Of a stretch of DNA of 64,000 bases, positions 46,666 through 55,625 are shown one piece after another. The notes beneath the pieces were generated by a model, which saw only the letters and a program-made list of their open reading frames with translations, ran no database searches and was not told the DNA's origin. A program made the translations under genes and the position numbers. Each line of letters starts with the position of its first letter. Positions within the stretch are counted from its first letter, which is position 1. This DNA comes from Legionella waltersii (GTDB taxonomy: Bacteria > Pseudomonadota > Gammaproteobacteria > Legionellales > Legionellaceae), in the NCBI RefSeq assembly GCF_001468085.1, contig NZ_LNZB01000060.1, forward strand, positions 520,257-584,256, written 5' to 3'.

Positions 46666-47439
46666 ATGGTAAACGTAACACAACCAACAAAAAATCAGAA
46701 ACAGGAAGCTCAAGAAGTAAAACGAAACTCTACTTTTAGTTCTCAAACTGAAATGCTCGAAGCTTTAGGAAAAACAGATGAGCCCGCTGTATTTTGCGCT
46801 GCAATCGCGAATATGGATCTTGAGCATGATTTAACACACGTTAAGGAAGTGGATATTTTACAGAGCACCAATGAAGAAGCCTATAAAAAAGCAACCACCT
46901 ACCTTGAAAAACAAATTTCATTCACAGAAAACGGAGGAGATGGTCGTCATTACGCGTTTATTCATACAAAGACGCCTTATGAGGTTACCGAATTTTCTGC
47001 AAAGAAGGCAAAAGATGAATTAACAATTGAAGATATTGCGAAACCTGATAATGGCCACGCCCTTGTTACCTTTCCCATACAGAAATTTGAAGGAAACCCT
47101 GATCCTTACCATCAAGTGTATCTCAACCGAAAAAATTTGACTGAGTGTGCACTCGTCGACGCAGGACGTAGTGGAGGAAAGCAAACTGGTCACTGTAATG
47201 ATTTAGTTAATAAGGTTAAAGACTCTATATCTGATAGTCAAGATAGTAGCCGCCCCAAAAAAGTAGTTGTGATCGCATCTGACTCTCTACGCCAATCATC
47301 TTCTTATACTTTTTTTCCTGATTCGCCTAAAAATAATCCTAAAAACCAACTGCCCCCTCCTCCCGTTCAAGAAACAAATGAACAATCTGCCGAAAACCAA
47401 AGAGAGGAAAGCTATAGAAAATTTGGATCATGGTGGTAA
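46666..47439 (+). CDS. Hypothetical protein, candidate effector
   Basis: A 257-residue soluble protein of no recognised family. A mixed alpha/beta-looking middle (YAFIHTKTPYEVTEFSAKKA; PYHQVYLNRKNLTECALVDA) is followed by a Ser/Lys-rich linker, a short polyproline run (PPPP near residue 228) and a Gln/Glu-rich C-terminus ending SYRKFGSWW. Lack of signal peptide, the polar E-rich tail with hydrophobic last residues, and neighbours suggest a translocated substrate. ATG at 46666 with a weak AGAGA site. Function unknown. Confidence 0.65.
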   Translation: MVNVTQPTKNQKQEAQEVKRNSTFSSQTEMLEALGKTDEPAVFCAAIANMDLEHDLTHVKEVDILQSTNEEAYKKATTYLEKQISFTENGGDGRHYAFIHTKTPYEVTEFSAKKAKDELTIEDIAKPDNGHALVTFPIQKFEGNPDPYHQVYLNRKNLTECALVDAGRSGGKQTGHCNDLVNKVKDSISDSQDSSRPKKVVVIASDSLRQSSSYTFFPDSPKNNPKNQLPPPPVQETNEQSAENQREESYRKFGSWW

Positions 47440-47464
47440 TCATTCCTTAGCGAACAACAAATTA

Positions 47465-48457
47465 ATGATGACTAAACCTATTCCCGAGCAAGAACTTATT
47501 GAACTATTAAAATCGCATTATGGACTTTGTGCTTATTCCGCGAAGATTCTGCCTTTAGGCGCTGATATGAATGCCTCTATATACAAGGCAGAAACTCATT
47601 CAAATTCTTATTTTGTAAAAATAATCCATGATGTTCTTCAGGACTCTCCTATTGAAATCATGAAGCTTCTACATGACTCTGGTATAAAACATATTATTTC
47701 ACCTATTAAATCCCTTGAAGGAAAATTAGTCAAAATACTTCCACATTTTAAATTGATTGTTTATCCATTTATAGAAGGTGAAAATGGGTTTGATCGCAAA
47801 TTAACTAAAACCGAGTGGATTGAGCTAGGAAGAGTTTTAAAACAAATTCATTCGATTCAAGTGCCTGCAGCAATTCAAAGCAACCTGAGAACAGAAGACT
47901 TCTCTACAAAATGGATTATTTTAGCAGGATTGTTGCATGACAAGATCAATGCAAACACCATAAATTCGGATGTGAATGTTGAGTTTAAGAGGTTTTTTAA
48001 TGATCATTTTGACAAAATCAGTCGTTTGATACACTCAGCAAAGGTGTTATCAAAATCCATCCAGTCGACTCGTTGTAATAATGTACTGTGTCACTCCGAT
48101 ATTCACGCTGGCAATATTCTAATTAATTCTCAAGAAACATTTTACATTATAGACTGGGATAATCCGATAATGGCCCCTAAGGAACGCGATCTGATGTTTA
48201 TAGGTGGTGGAGTTGGTAACGTTTGGAATATTCCTCAAGAATCGTCCTATTTTTTTGAAGGCTACGGCAAAGCGCAAATTAATGACGAGATGCTCTCCTA
48301 TTACCGATATGTGCGTATTCTTGAAGACGTTGTTCTGTATGCTGAAGATATCCTTTCACCCAAGCAACATGATCAATCTAAACGTCTCAGCTTGTATTGT
48401 TTCAAATCCCAATTTGAGGAAAACGGAGTTATAGACATTGCTTTTAGGTCTTTCTAA
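47465..48457 (+). CDS. aph(9): APH(9)-Ia-like spectinomycin phosphotransferase
   Basis: An aminoglycoside-phosphotransferase-fold kinase of 330 residues, nearly the same length as L. pneumophila APH(9)-Ia (331), which phosphorylates spectinomycin. Shared blocks as I recall them include CHSDIHAGNIL with the catalytic Asp (about residue 212 from this start), YIIDWDNP with the metal-binding Asp, and APKERDLMFIGGGVGNVWN. The frame opens at 47378 inside the preceding gene, but the ATG at 47465 (or 47468) fits the homologue's length. Its stop abuts the stop of the convergent amine-oxidase gene with no gap. It is likely chromosomal and intrinsic rather than acquired on an element; no integron or insertion sequence is near. 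Confidence 0.88.
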   Translation: MMTKPIPEQELIELLKSHYGLCAYSAKILPLGADMNASIYKAETHSNSYFVKIIHDVLQDSPIEIMKLLHDSGIKHIISPIKSLEGKLVKILPHFKLIVYPFIEGENGFDRKLTKTEWIELGRVLKQIHSIQVPAAIQSNLRTEDFSTKWIILAGLLHDKINANTINSDVNVEFKRFFNDHFDKISRLIHSAKVLSKSIQSTRCNNVLCHSDIHAGNILINSQETFYIIDWDNPIMAPKERDLMFIGGGVGNVWNIPQESSYFFEGYGKAQINDEMLSYYRYVRILEDVVLYAEDILSPKQHDQSKRLSLYCFKSQFEENGVIDIAFRSF

Positions 48458-49801
48458 TTACTTATTTGCAATCACTTCATTAGCCGCCCTAATACCCGAT
48501 AAATAGGCTCCATGCACAGTACTGGGATCTGAATCTGATGTTGCTTCACCAGCAAAATATATCCGCCCTGCTACAGGCTTTGCTAAATTAGCAATTTCAC
48601 GTTTATCGACTCCAATGGGCAAATAAGAGTAGCTTCCTAATGTATACGGATCGCTTGCCCAATGCGTTTTCTTTATTTTGATAGGATCAGGGATATCCTC
48701 ACCATAAATAGTTCTTAGACGTTTCATCACCCAATTGGTTAAATTTCCCTTTTCCATTTCCCTAGCTAGTTTTCCGCTAGTAAAAACGATTAAAACTGGT
48801 TTTTTAGTGTATTTGTAGTAATTAAAAATATTAAATGCTTGATGTTTTTGTTTTGGCAGTATTCCGATCCACTCCTTATTCCTATCCCAAAATACATGAT
48901 CAAAATATAGATATAGCTTTTCATAGTTACCCATTTGTAACTTCTTTATTGCTTGTAATTTGTCGTCAGGCAAGTTAGGGGAAAAAGTGATTTTATTGGA
49001 TTTAAGTACACCTAATGGAACGGTGATAATCACTTTTTTGGCATAATAAGCATTATTTTGTGTAAGAATTTTGACTTCATGGCCACTGTAATTAATTTCT
49101 TGAACAATTTGATTTAAATGGATAGGTATATTCTCCGAGAATCCTTGAAAAAGCTGATAATACCCTTCAGGTAATAATGCATTTTTTCCGGATACACTGG
49201 ATGTTTCATAAGGTGAAAATACATTTTTGGACAATCCGTCCAAATCCTCACCAAACTCATACGTGTAAATATTATCTAAGGCATAATGTAAGATCGAAAT
49301 TTGATTTTGATTCAAACCTTTATCCTTTATTAACAAAGAAAATAATTCTTCGTATGATTTTCGTGTATTATATTCTTTGCAAAATCTTAAAAACTCTTTA
49401 GTCAACGTGTAAAATAAATGCAGCTCTTCAGTATTTATCAGTTTTCCATCATGATTGTATAACGCAAAATCTTTCAACATCTCTGTTAACTTAGAGTTAT
49501 CATAACTATTTAATATGAGAGAACGATTACCAATCAATGGTACTAATGGGTTATTGTTAATCCCATGAATCCAAGAAGCTCCCATTTCAATTGCAAAACC
49601 CCAATCATAGGTACTGTCTACCCTACCCCCAAGCCGATTTCTTGCCTCAATCAGCAAGACATTTTGTTGATTGTCATGCAATGTTTTAGCTGCAGAAAGT
49701 CCCGCTACGCCACCTCCGATAATGATGGTGTCGTAATGCTTATCCGCCCACGAGTTACTCAATATCGAGCTAATTAATAGAGAGAGAATAGTACGTTTCA
49801 T
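48458..49801 (-). CDS. Exported flavin amine oxidase
   Basis: A 447-residue FAD enzyme of the monoamine/polyamine oxidase family. From the ATG at 49801 there is a signal-peptide-like N-terminus (MKRTILSLLISSILSNSWA), then the FAD motif TIIIGGGVAGLSAAKTL, the GGR loop EARNRLGGRVDS and the C-terminal FAD block IYFAGEATSDSDPSTVHGAYL. Export to the periplasm is inferred from the signal. Substrate could be polyamines or other amines. A GTG at 49813 is an alternative start. It converges with aph(9) with abutting stops. Confidence 0.85.
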   Translation of the reverse strand: MKRTILSLLISSILSNSWADKHYDTIIIGGGVAGLSAAKTLHDNQQNVLLIEARNRLGGRVDSTYDWGFAIEMGASWIHGINNNPLVPLIGNRSLILNSYDNSKLTEMLKDFALYNHDGKLINTEELHLFYTLTKEFLRFCKEYNTRKSYEELFSLLIKDKGLNQNQISILHYALDNIYTYEFGEDLDGLSKNVFSPYETSSVSGKNALLPEGYYQLFQGFSENIPIHLNQIVQEINYSGHEVKILTQNNAYYAKKVIITVPLGVLKSNKITFSPNLPDDKLQAIKKLQMGNYEKLYLYFDHVFWDRNKEWIGILPKQKHQAFNIFNYYKYTKKPVLIVFTSGKLAREMEKGNLTNWVMKRLRTIYGEDIPDPIKIKKTHWASDPYTLGSYSYLPIGVDKREIANLAKPVAGRIYFAGEATSDSDPSTVHGAYLSGIRAANEVIANK

Positions 49802-49858
49802 CTTTAATACCACTGCATTGAAGATTAGTATTCAATTTGAAGAAGTTAAGTTCTATCC

Positions 49859-49984
49859 ATGAACACTAGACAAGATTATGAATTAGCCATACTACAAAAT
49901 TATTTGGATCACAGCAAACATTATGAAATGAATGGCTCAAAATACGAATTTTTCCCGTTACATTATCAGTATATGAGATCTTGA
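49859..49984 (+). CDS. Small ORF, 41 residues
   Basis: An ATG-to-TGA frame between two minus-strand genes, encoding a Tyr/His-rich peptide beginning MNTRQDYELAILQNYLDHSK. Composition looks protein-like, but no clear ribosome site is present (AGAAG is about 14 bases upstream). It would be divergent from the amine oxidase gene. May be a real small protein or chance. Confidence 0.3.
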   Translation: MNTRQDYELAILQNYLDHSKHYEMNGSKYEFFPLHYQYMRS

Positions 49985-50020
49985 TTGAGAGTATTGCATA
50001 AAGGGTTCACTTAAAATAAC

Positions 50021-50539
50021 TTAGTGGTTTGTATGTCCATTCGTATGGACAAGTAATTTATTGGTTATAGCAATAGCTAATGCGGAAACAAGAAGTGTTA
50101 AATGGATAACCACCTGCCACATGATTGCATAATTATTCAATTTACTCGTTTCTATAAATGTTCTTAATAAGTGGATTGATGATATACCAATGAGTGATAG
50201 CGCTAATTTTACTTTCATTCCACCTGCATCCAAGTGATCAAGCCATTCCGGTTGATCAGGATGAGAGTCAAGCAACAATGGAGAAACGAAGGTTTCATAC
50301 CCTCCCATAATTACCATGATTAATAGGTTTGCAATCATTACAACATCAATTAAATCCAAAACACCCAACATAATCTGAGTATCATCAACTCCGTTAATAT
50401 GGCCTACTAGAACAATGAGCTCCTTTAGAAATCGATAGACGTAGGCAAGCAGAATGATCATTAAACCAAAATACAAGGGTAACTGAAACCAACGCCCCAT
50501 AAATATCAACTGGCTTAATTTGTATTTAAATGATGTCAT
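50021..50539 (-). CDS. yqhA: YqhA/UPF0114 family membrane protein
   Basis: A 172-residue inner-membrane protein with three to four TM segments. The family blocks FMGRWFQLPLYFGL, LGVLDLIDVVMIANLLIMVI and MGGYETFVSPL are all clear (TIGR00645/UPF0114). Function is unknown. It lies 69 bases upstream of tag on the same strand order (yqhA is the downstream gene), with a short gap that could hold a promoter. Confidence 0.92.
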   Translation of the reverse strand: MTSFKYKLSQLIFMGRWFQLPLYFGLMIILLAYVYRFLKELIVLVGHINGVDDTQIMLGVLDLIDVVMIANLLIMVIMGGYETFVSPLLLDSHPDQPEWLDHLDAGGMKVKLALSLIGISSIHLLRTFIETSKLNNYAIMWQVVIHLTLLVSALAIAITNKLLVHTNGHTNH

Positions 50540-50608
50540 AATGTCTTACCAAACTAGTTTTGAATTATCGGTGATAGTACCCAATTAATTAAAGCACTTC
50601 AAATCCAA

Positions 50609-51169
50609 CTATTTAGTCGAACATTTAAAGCATTCAACCAGGTGATCATCTACTAAGCCGACAGCTTGCATATACGCATAAATAATAGTTGAACCTACAA
50701 AGGTCATTCCTCTCTTTTTTAAATCCTTGGATAGAGCATCCGATTCAATTGTGCTAGCTGGCACGTCTTTCATTGATTTTGGTCTATTAATTCTTGGTGT
50801 TCCTTGAACAAATTGCCATACATACTTATCAAAAGAACCAAATTCATTTTGTATCTTAATAAAAGCGATAGCATTTTTTCGAGCAGAAAATATCTTCAAA
50901 CGATTACGTATTACATTCGGATTTAACAAGATTGCTTCTAAGTCTTCATCCTGCATCTGAGCAACAAGATGAGGGTGAAATTGTTTAAATGCATCGCGAT
51001 ACCCCTCCCGCCGTTTTAGAATAGTTTCCCAGCTTAATCCTGCTTGCGCCCCTTCCAATATCAGCATTTCAAAATGCGTTCTATCGTCATGGACTGTCAC
51101 ACCCCACTCTGTATCATGGTATAGTTCGTAATGAGGTTTATTGTGTCCAACCCAAGGGCAACGATTCAT
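50609..51169 (-). CDS. tag: DNA-3-methyladenine glycosylase I
   Basis: Removes 3-methyladenine from alkylated DNA in base excision repair. The 186-residue protein opens MNRCPWVG with the zinc-binding Cys, then YHDTEWGV and the C-terminal zinc block DDHLVECFKC. The conserved GAQAGLSWETILKRREGYR segment (19 residues) is present. Divergent from the GNAT gene across a 368-base gap. Confidence 0.95.
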   Translation of the reverse strand: MNRCPWVGHNKPHYELYHDTEWGVTVHDDRTHFEMLILEGAQAGLSWETILKRREGYRDAFKQFHPHLVAQMQDEDLEAILLNPNVIRNRLKIFSARKNAIAFIKIQNEFGSFDKYVWQFVQGTPRINRPKSMKDVPASTIESDALSKDLKKRGMTFVGSTIIYAYMQAVGLVDDHLVECFKCSTK

Positions 51170-51537
51170 TTTTATCTTCCTGCATGTATGGTTATCTGCT
51201 TAGAGGAACTTAGGATATAATAGAATGGCATCCTTTGCATCCTGACTATCTTCCTCTAGAGTACTTTCTTCAATTTAATTTCGCAGCAAAATAGACGGTC
51301 AAAGAGGAGTCATTTTGTTATTTTTGTTTTAGCCTGTGTTTATGTTTTATTAGCTATTATAAGCTCATGCCAAGAGGTTATTGTTGATTATTCATTCATG
51401 GCCGCTCTTTTTAAGAAACCAAAATTAGACAAGGTATAGAATGACAATAAATGTCGTAAATGCTCGCGAAATTTGATAAATACAACCCCACTTAGTATAA
51501 TATATAGACACAGCTGCCTGATTAATGCGAACAAAAT
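51170..51537. other. Intergenic divergent promoter region
   Basis: 368 bases without a convincing gene, between divergent tag and the GNAT gene. A TATAAT hexamer lies at 51216-51221 on the plus strand, 317 bases before the GNAT start, without a good -35. No repeat or RNA structure was recognised. Confidence 0.5.
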
Positions 51538-52860
51538 ATGCCGTACCCCTATATTCGTAAAGCTGAACCCAACGATTATGATGCGATATGGAACATATGG
51601 ATGCAAGATCACATTATCCAATGGATGTCCTTCACCAAACAAACTCAAGAAGAATTCCGGGCTCATTATACACATATGGCAAAAACGAGCGATATTTATG
51701 TGCTTATTGATAAAATCAATGATGAAGAGAAAATTGTTGGAGTAAGACGAATCAAGTTTGGTAAAAATCAGCATCAACATATCGCAGAATACTGCTCAAT
51801 GGGCATCGACAAGGATTATCAGGGCAAAGGGTATGCCAAATTCTTTTATCAAGAATTTGAAAAAATTGTACGTCATGCAGGGATTAAAAGAATACAACTC
51901 ACTCAAAGTGGTGGCAATTTAGCCGCCTTTCATCTAGCAGATAAAGATTTTTCTGAGGAAGCTGTTTTCCCTGATTGGTTGCAACGACATAATAACGAGG
52001 GTACTTTTTATCTCATTGAGCGCTATATTTGTCGTTTTTTGGATGATGAATTGGCTAAAATTGCTCCTAAATTACCAAGCTTAAACTATGAGGAAACCAT
52101 TCCTCCATTGCAGTCTGTCAATAACAGCGCTATTACTGTTAAACAGGTGAATAATCAATATACTGCCTATTTCAAAGAAAAACCTTTATTAACTCTTGAT
52201 ATTGAACCAGATAACTCTGTCATTCGGCACATTGGCTTCATATCAATCCAACTCCATATGCCAGAGCAACAGTCAGAAGCAACCCAAGCTTTGCAACAAA
52301 TTCTCACGGACATTCTTCAACAAAATCGTGTAAAAAAAGTAGAGCTTTTTACGGCTGAACCTGCTGTAGCTGAATTATGTCGAAAAACTGGTTTTTTTGT
52401 TCGTGGGGAAACTATAGCTTCTTATTATGATGATAAAGAAGGGTATAAAAATGAATTAGGCATGGAATACAGCTTCTTTGACATTACTGATGCTCAACGT
52501 TTAATAACAGCCAAAATGGCTAATACAGAAAAACGAGACAGAGTTTCTTCTGCACTTTTAAATTGTTCTGAAACGATTAATGAATTAATTAAGAACAATA
52601 CTTGTGATGCTTTAGGTGCACGTTTTCTTGAAAATTTAATTTACCAAATGGTTCGTGATGGTTTGGGGCCAAACAAAGTTTTTTCACTGGCCGACAAACG
52701 ATGGTTGCCCTTAATTAAGGAAGCACCATCTGTTTTGCAGGACGATTTAAGTCGTCTTATGAATCGTTTGCAAGATACAGGGGCTGCATTTTTTAAAGCG
52801 AAGGTAGAAGAGAATACCTCCATCAATCCTTTAACGAAATCAAACAGTTTCAATGAGTGA
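51538..52860 (+). CDS. Double GNAT-fold N-acetyltransferase-like protein
   Basis: A 440-residue protein. The first ~165 residues are a GNAT domain with IRKAEPNDYDAIWNIW, the acetyl-CoA loop DYQGKGYAKFF and the late AAFHLADKDF. Residues about 210-310 look like a second, more divergent GNAT domain (HIGFISIQLHMPEQQS, ELCRKTGFFVRGE). The last ~110 residues are helical. Start is ATG at 51538 with no good ribosome site; a stop in frame 15 bases upstream excludes an earlier start. Substrate unknown; in this neighbourhood an effector role is possible but not shown. Confidence 0.75.
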   Translation: MPYPYIRKAEPNDYDAIWNIWMQDHIIQWMSFTKQTQEEFRAHYTHMAKTSDIYVLIDKINDEEKIVGVRRIKFGKNQHQHIAEYCSMGIDKDYQGKGYAKFFYQEFEKIVRHAGIKRIQLTQSGGNLAAFHLADKDFSEEAVFPDWLQRHNNEGTFYLIERYICRFLDDELAKIAPKLPSLNYEETIPPLQSVNNSAITVKQVNNQYTAYFKEKPLLTLDIEPDNSVIRHIGFISIQLHMPEQQSEATQALQQILTDILQQNRVKKVELFTAEPAVAELCRKTGFFVRGETIASYYDDKEGYKNELGMEYSFFDITDAQRLITAKMANTEKRDRVSSALLNCSETINELIKNNTCDALGARFLENLIYQMVRDGLGPNKVFSLADKRWLPLIKEAPSVLQDDLSRLMNRLQDTGAAFFKAKVEENTSINPLTKSNSFNE

Positions 52861-52951
52861 CAACAAGCCTATTTTATTCGGATTAAAAGGGGGTAACTCA
52901 CAATTAATACTTTTTGTGGTTATTCCAATTCCACAGGCCCCAAAGAATATC

Positions 52952-54517
52952 CTAAATCATAAGTTGTAAAATGGTTTCATCAGCATTGCTTAAAAGTTTC
53001 TCAGAGTTAGTCTGAGAAAATAAGCCTAACCGCCCAGTTGAGTAATAATTTACTCCCAGAGCAATGACGTACCCAAAACCTAAAAGAACAATTGCTATTG
53101 AAATTTCCCCTAAAAGCCAATTAAGATCCCTGTGATGACTTAGTTGTGATTTGGAGTGTTCGATTTCTTTGGAACAAATTGACTTGTATTGTTCAATTAA
53201 AAATGGAGTTGGATTTTTCTTAAGTAAGTCTGTATAAGCAGATACTCGTTGTTCCAAACGACTCATTTTCGCAGCTTCAAAGGGATAATGTCTATTGCGC
53301 AGACTCTCTGATTGAACTCGCAGACAAAGCAACTTTTGCTCAATCAAACTCACTTGCACGTTAAAACGAGTCAGATTCACTGTTTCCTCAAGACTGGTAT
53401 TTAGATATTTTGCAAAATCGATGGTTTGAAATGATTTTAAAGCATCTGCAATAGATATCCTTTTATCAGTGGACACTGTAGTCATTAACTCTATGATAGT
53501 TTTAATTTGCCCCTTGTCTTCTTCGGATAAATACAATTCCAACTCTGGCTCGGAAAATAATTGGGCATTTTTTACAATGCTCAATAAATAATTACGATCT
53601 TTATTCTTTGCCATGTAATAATTTTCATAGACATCGCCCCATAGATAGCTTAATACCCTACCCGCAGACCAAGAGTCTGATTTTGTACTATATATTGGAT
53701 TTTTTTCAAAAGATTCAGGAGATCTATAAGCTCTCGTGCCGCACCGAAGTTTGTCCTGCTTTCCTTCCTCTATAATAAATCCGAAGTCAATTATTGTTAC
53801 TTTCGGCGGTGAAAAGGCAAAGTTAACAATAATATTCCCAGGTTTAATATCCCTATGGATAAGCTTGCGCTCTACAATTTGCGATTGAATGGCTTGCAAT
53901 ATAGCAATAGTTAATTCGATTCTTTGTTGCAGAGATAGGAGCTTTGAACATTTATCAGGATGGAGTAGAGATTCAAGTGTTTGCCCTTCAGCTTTCTCCA
54001 TGATGAGAAAACTATTGCATTCATCTAGGTTCTGATTAAATAATGGTGGTTTTACTTTCAAGTGTCCCGCTTGAACCAAGCCTTTGTATTCTTGAATAAT
54101 GGCATTTTTTCTATTCGCTTTTTGAAAATGCTCATGCTTAACAACCTTATTCAAGCTACGCTTATGAACAAAGTGATCTTGTGTAAAAGTGATAGTACCC
54201 ATAATTGGGTAAACGGCTCCAAATCCACCTGCTCGATAGGGTGAGTTTGCCTTTTCGAAGTAATCGTACCTAAATCCTGACTTACCAGAAGCTCTTTCAT
54301 TTCTTAGTATTGTCTGTTTAAAGTGAAATGAATACGAAATCTGTTTATAACGGTATGTGTATAGCTTTGGACTATAGGCACCTGTTTGTACACCTTCATT
54401 ACCATACAAAACACTGGGTGAGTTGACGTCAGTAAGAAAACGTTCTAATGCTTCATAAACGTTAACATGACTGGTTTTTAGCTCATCAAGTTGTTGTAAA
54501 TCTATCTTAAAGGTCAT
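52952..54517 (-). CDS. Eukaryotic-like Ser/Thr kinase, LegK-like candidate effector
   Basis: A 521-residue protein with a complete kinase core: glycine loop GGFGAVYP (residues 97-104), hinge-like FLIMEKAEGQTLESLL, catalytic HRDIKPGN (D223), DFG (D244), CGTRAYRSPESF as activation-segment end, and SDSWSAGRVLSYLWG. The ATP-binding lysine is probably K119. A helical region follows, then a C-terminal TM segment (about residues 470-490) and a short tail. Legionella LegK kinases are Dot/Icm effectors; membership here is by motif and context. Its TM anchor would place it on a host membrane if injected. Divergent from the next gene. Confidence 0.85.
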   Translation of the reverse strand: MTFKIDLQQLDELKTSHVNVYEALERFLTDVNSPSVLYGNEGVQTGAYSPKLYTYRYKQISYSFHFKQTILRNERASGKSGFRYDYFEKANSPYRAGGFGAVYPIMGTITFTQDHFVHKRSLNKVVKHEHFQKANRKNAIIQEYKGLVQAGHLKVKPPLFNQNLDECNSFLIMEKAEGQTLESLLHPDKCSKLLSLQQRIELTIAILQAIQSQIVERKLIHRDIKPGNIIVNFAFSPPKVTIIDFGFIIEEGKQDKLRCGTRAYRSPESFEKNPIYSTKSDSWSAGRVLSYLWGDVYENYYMAKNKDRNYLLSIVKNAQLFSEPELELYLSEEDKGQIKTIIELMTTVSTDKRISIADALKSFQTIDFAKYLNTSLEETVNLTRFNVQVSLIEQKLLCLRVQSESLRNRHYPFEAAKMSRLEQRVSAYTDLLKKNPTPFLIEQYKSICSKEIEHSKSQLSHHRDLNWLLGEISIAIVLLGFGYVIALGVNYYSTGRLGLFSQTNSEKLLSNADETILQLMI

Positions 54518-54662
54518 TAAGCTAAATACTCGTTTAAAAAATTGTTTAATTCTAACCCAAGAAAGCTAGAAGTTTAAACACATTACACTTTTAGCACGGA
54601 TTTAGTTCAATATTTGAGAATTTTATAGTATAAAATGTAATTTTTAAATCAAGGAGAAGATT

Positions 54663-55499
54663 GTGACTAGATTTACCGCTGAAGGGATGAAAAAGCTAGA
54701 GTTAGCTCATAGCGAAAGACAACAAAAACTTAACAATCTCACAAAAAAATCATTTGAACCACGCAATGAAGCACAAGTTAAAGAATTAGAAAAATACATT
54801 ATTGAGTTTGAATCCAATGCAAACAAAATCTATCTCGCGAGAGGCCTTACTTACGCAATTCATACCTATTTGGGATATAGAGCTTTCAATTTCATATTTC
54901 CCATCATGCCACAAGTAGTGACTGATTTATTAGCCTACGGTGTAGTTCTAGGAATGGGGGGACTAGCCTATAAAGAACTTAAAGTTGACGACTTTAAAAT
55001 GCATTTAAATGAAATGCGAGTCTTATACAATTGGGTACTAAAGGGAAACCAAGAAGAATACAGTGACGACATCGATAATTCAAGACTGTTAGCAAATCCC
55101 TTAATTCAACGCATGATCGAAACAATGGCTCCTTTTTGCTCCACTGACTTTATGATTGTGTGGCCTAAGGTTGTTAAGGAAGAAGAGCGAAAATCGGATA
55201 CTGGCCTCCTTAATACAGTCGCCTCTATTGGGAAATCCGCATTGTCATGGTGGTCTCCACCTCCAAAACAAGATTTATCTCAATCAGAAAAGATTAACGA
55301 TATGAAAAATAAAGTGGAAACCGGCGGTTATAATCTGAGTGTTTTAGCTGGTCTCAAACGTGCTGTGGGTTATTTCTTTTCTGACAAAGATAGTCATGAA
55401 CTAATGAAAGCTTCACTGCCAGATGCTTATGATTTAGCCAAAGAAACCCTGTTAGAGCCTTTTCCTGAGCTGGTTAATTATAAAACAAAACTGATGTAG
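54663..55499 (+). CDS. Hypothetical protein with hydrophobic hairpin
   Basis: A 278-residue protein of no recognised family. The N-terminal ~60 residues are charged and helical (probable coiled coil); residues about 62-105 contain two hydrophobic segments (YAIHTYLGYRAFNFIFPIM and VVTDLLAYGVVLGMGGLAY); the rest is polar. Start GTG at 54663 with AAGGAG 6 bases upstream. Divergent from the LegK-like kinase gene across 145 bases. Ends before a strong terminator. Could be membrane-targeted effector; not demonstrated. Confidence 0.65.
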   Translation: MTRFTAEGMKKLELAHSERQQKLNNLTKKSFEPRNEAQVKELEKYIIEFESNANKIYLARGLTYAIHTYLGYRAFNFIFPIMPQVVTDLLAYGVVLGMGGLAYKELKVDDFKMHLNEMRVLYNWVLKGNQEEYSDDIDNSRLLANPLIQRMIETMAPFCSTDFMIVWPKVVKEEERKSDTGLLNTVASIGKSALSWWSPPPKQDLSQSEKINDMKNKVETGGYNLSVLAGLKRAVGYFFSDKDSHELMKASLPDAYDLAKETLLEPFPELVNYKTKLM

Positions 55500-55522
55500 T
55501 ATGTTCCAGTATGAGAAGGTAA

Positions 55523-55552
55523 ATCCTCCGCTGTTGCGGAGGATCTTTCTTT
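55523..55552 (+). terminator. Intrinsic terminator
   Basis: ATCCTCCGC (55523-55531) pairs perfectly with GCGGAGGAT (55536-55544) around TGTT, followed by CTTTCTTT. It lies 24 bases after the stop of the preceding hypothetical gene. Confidence 0.85.
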
Positions 55553-55625
55553 AAGGATGCTTATTCTACCTTCCGTTAAAATTGCAATCTGTATAAAAGG
55601 TAGAACCTAGTTGTAAGGATTTGAA

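Noticed and set aside
47378..47464. N-terminal extension of the aph(9) gene overlapping the previous gene
   Set aside because: The first 29 codons lack similarity to APH(9), overlap the upstream frame, and the internal ATG gives the expected length.
51388..51780. A 130-residue minus-strand frame before and inside the GNAT gene
   Set aside because: About 240 bases lie antisense to the clear GNAT domain; no ribosome site, no family resemblance.
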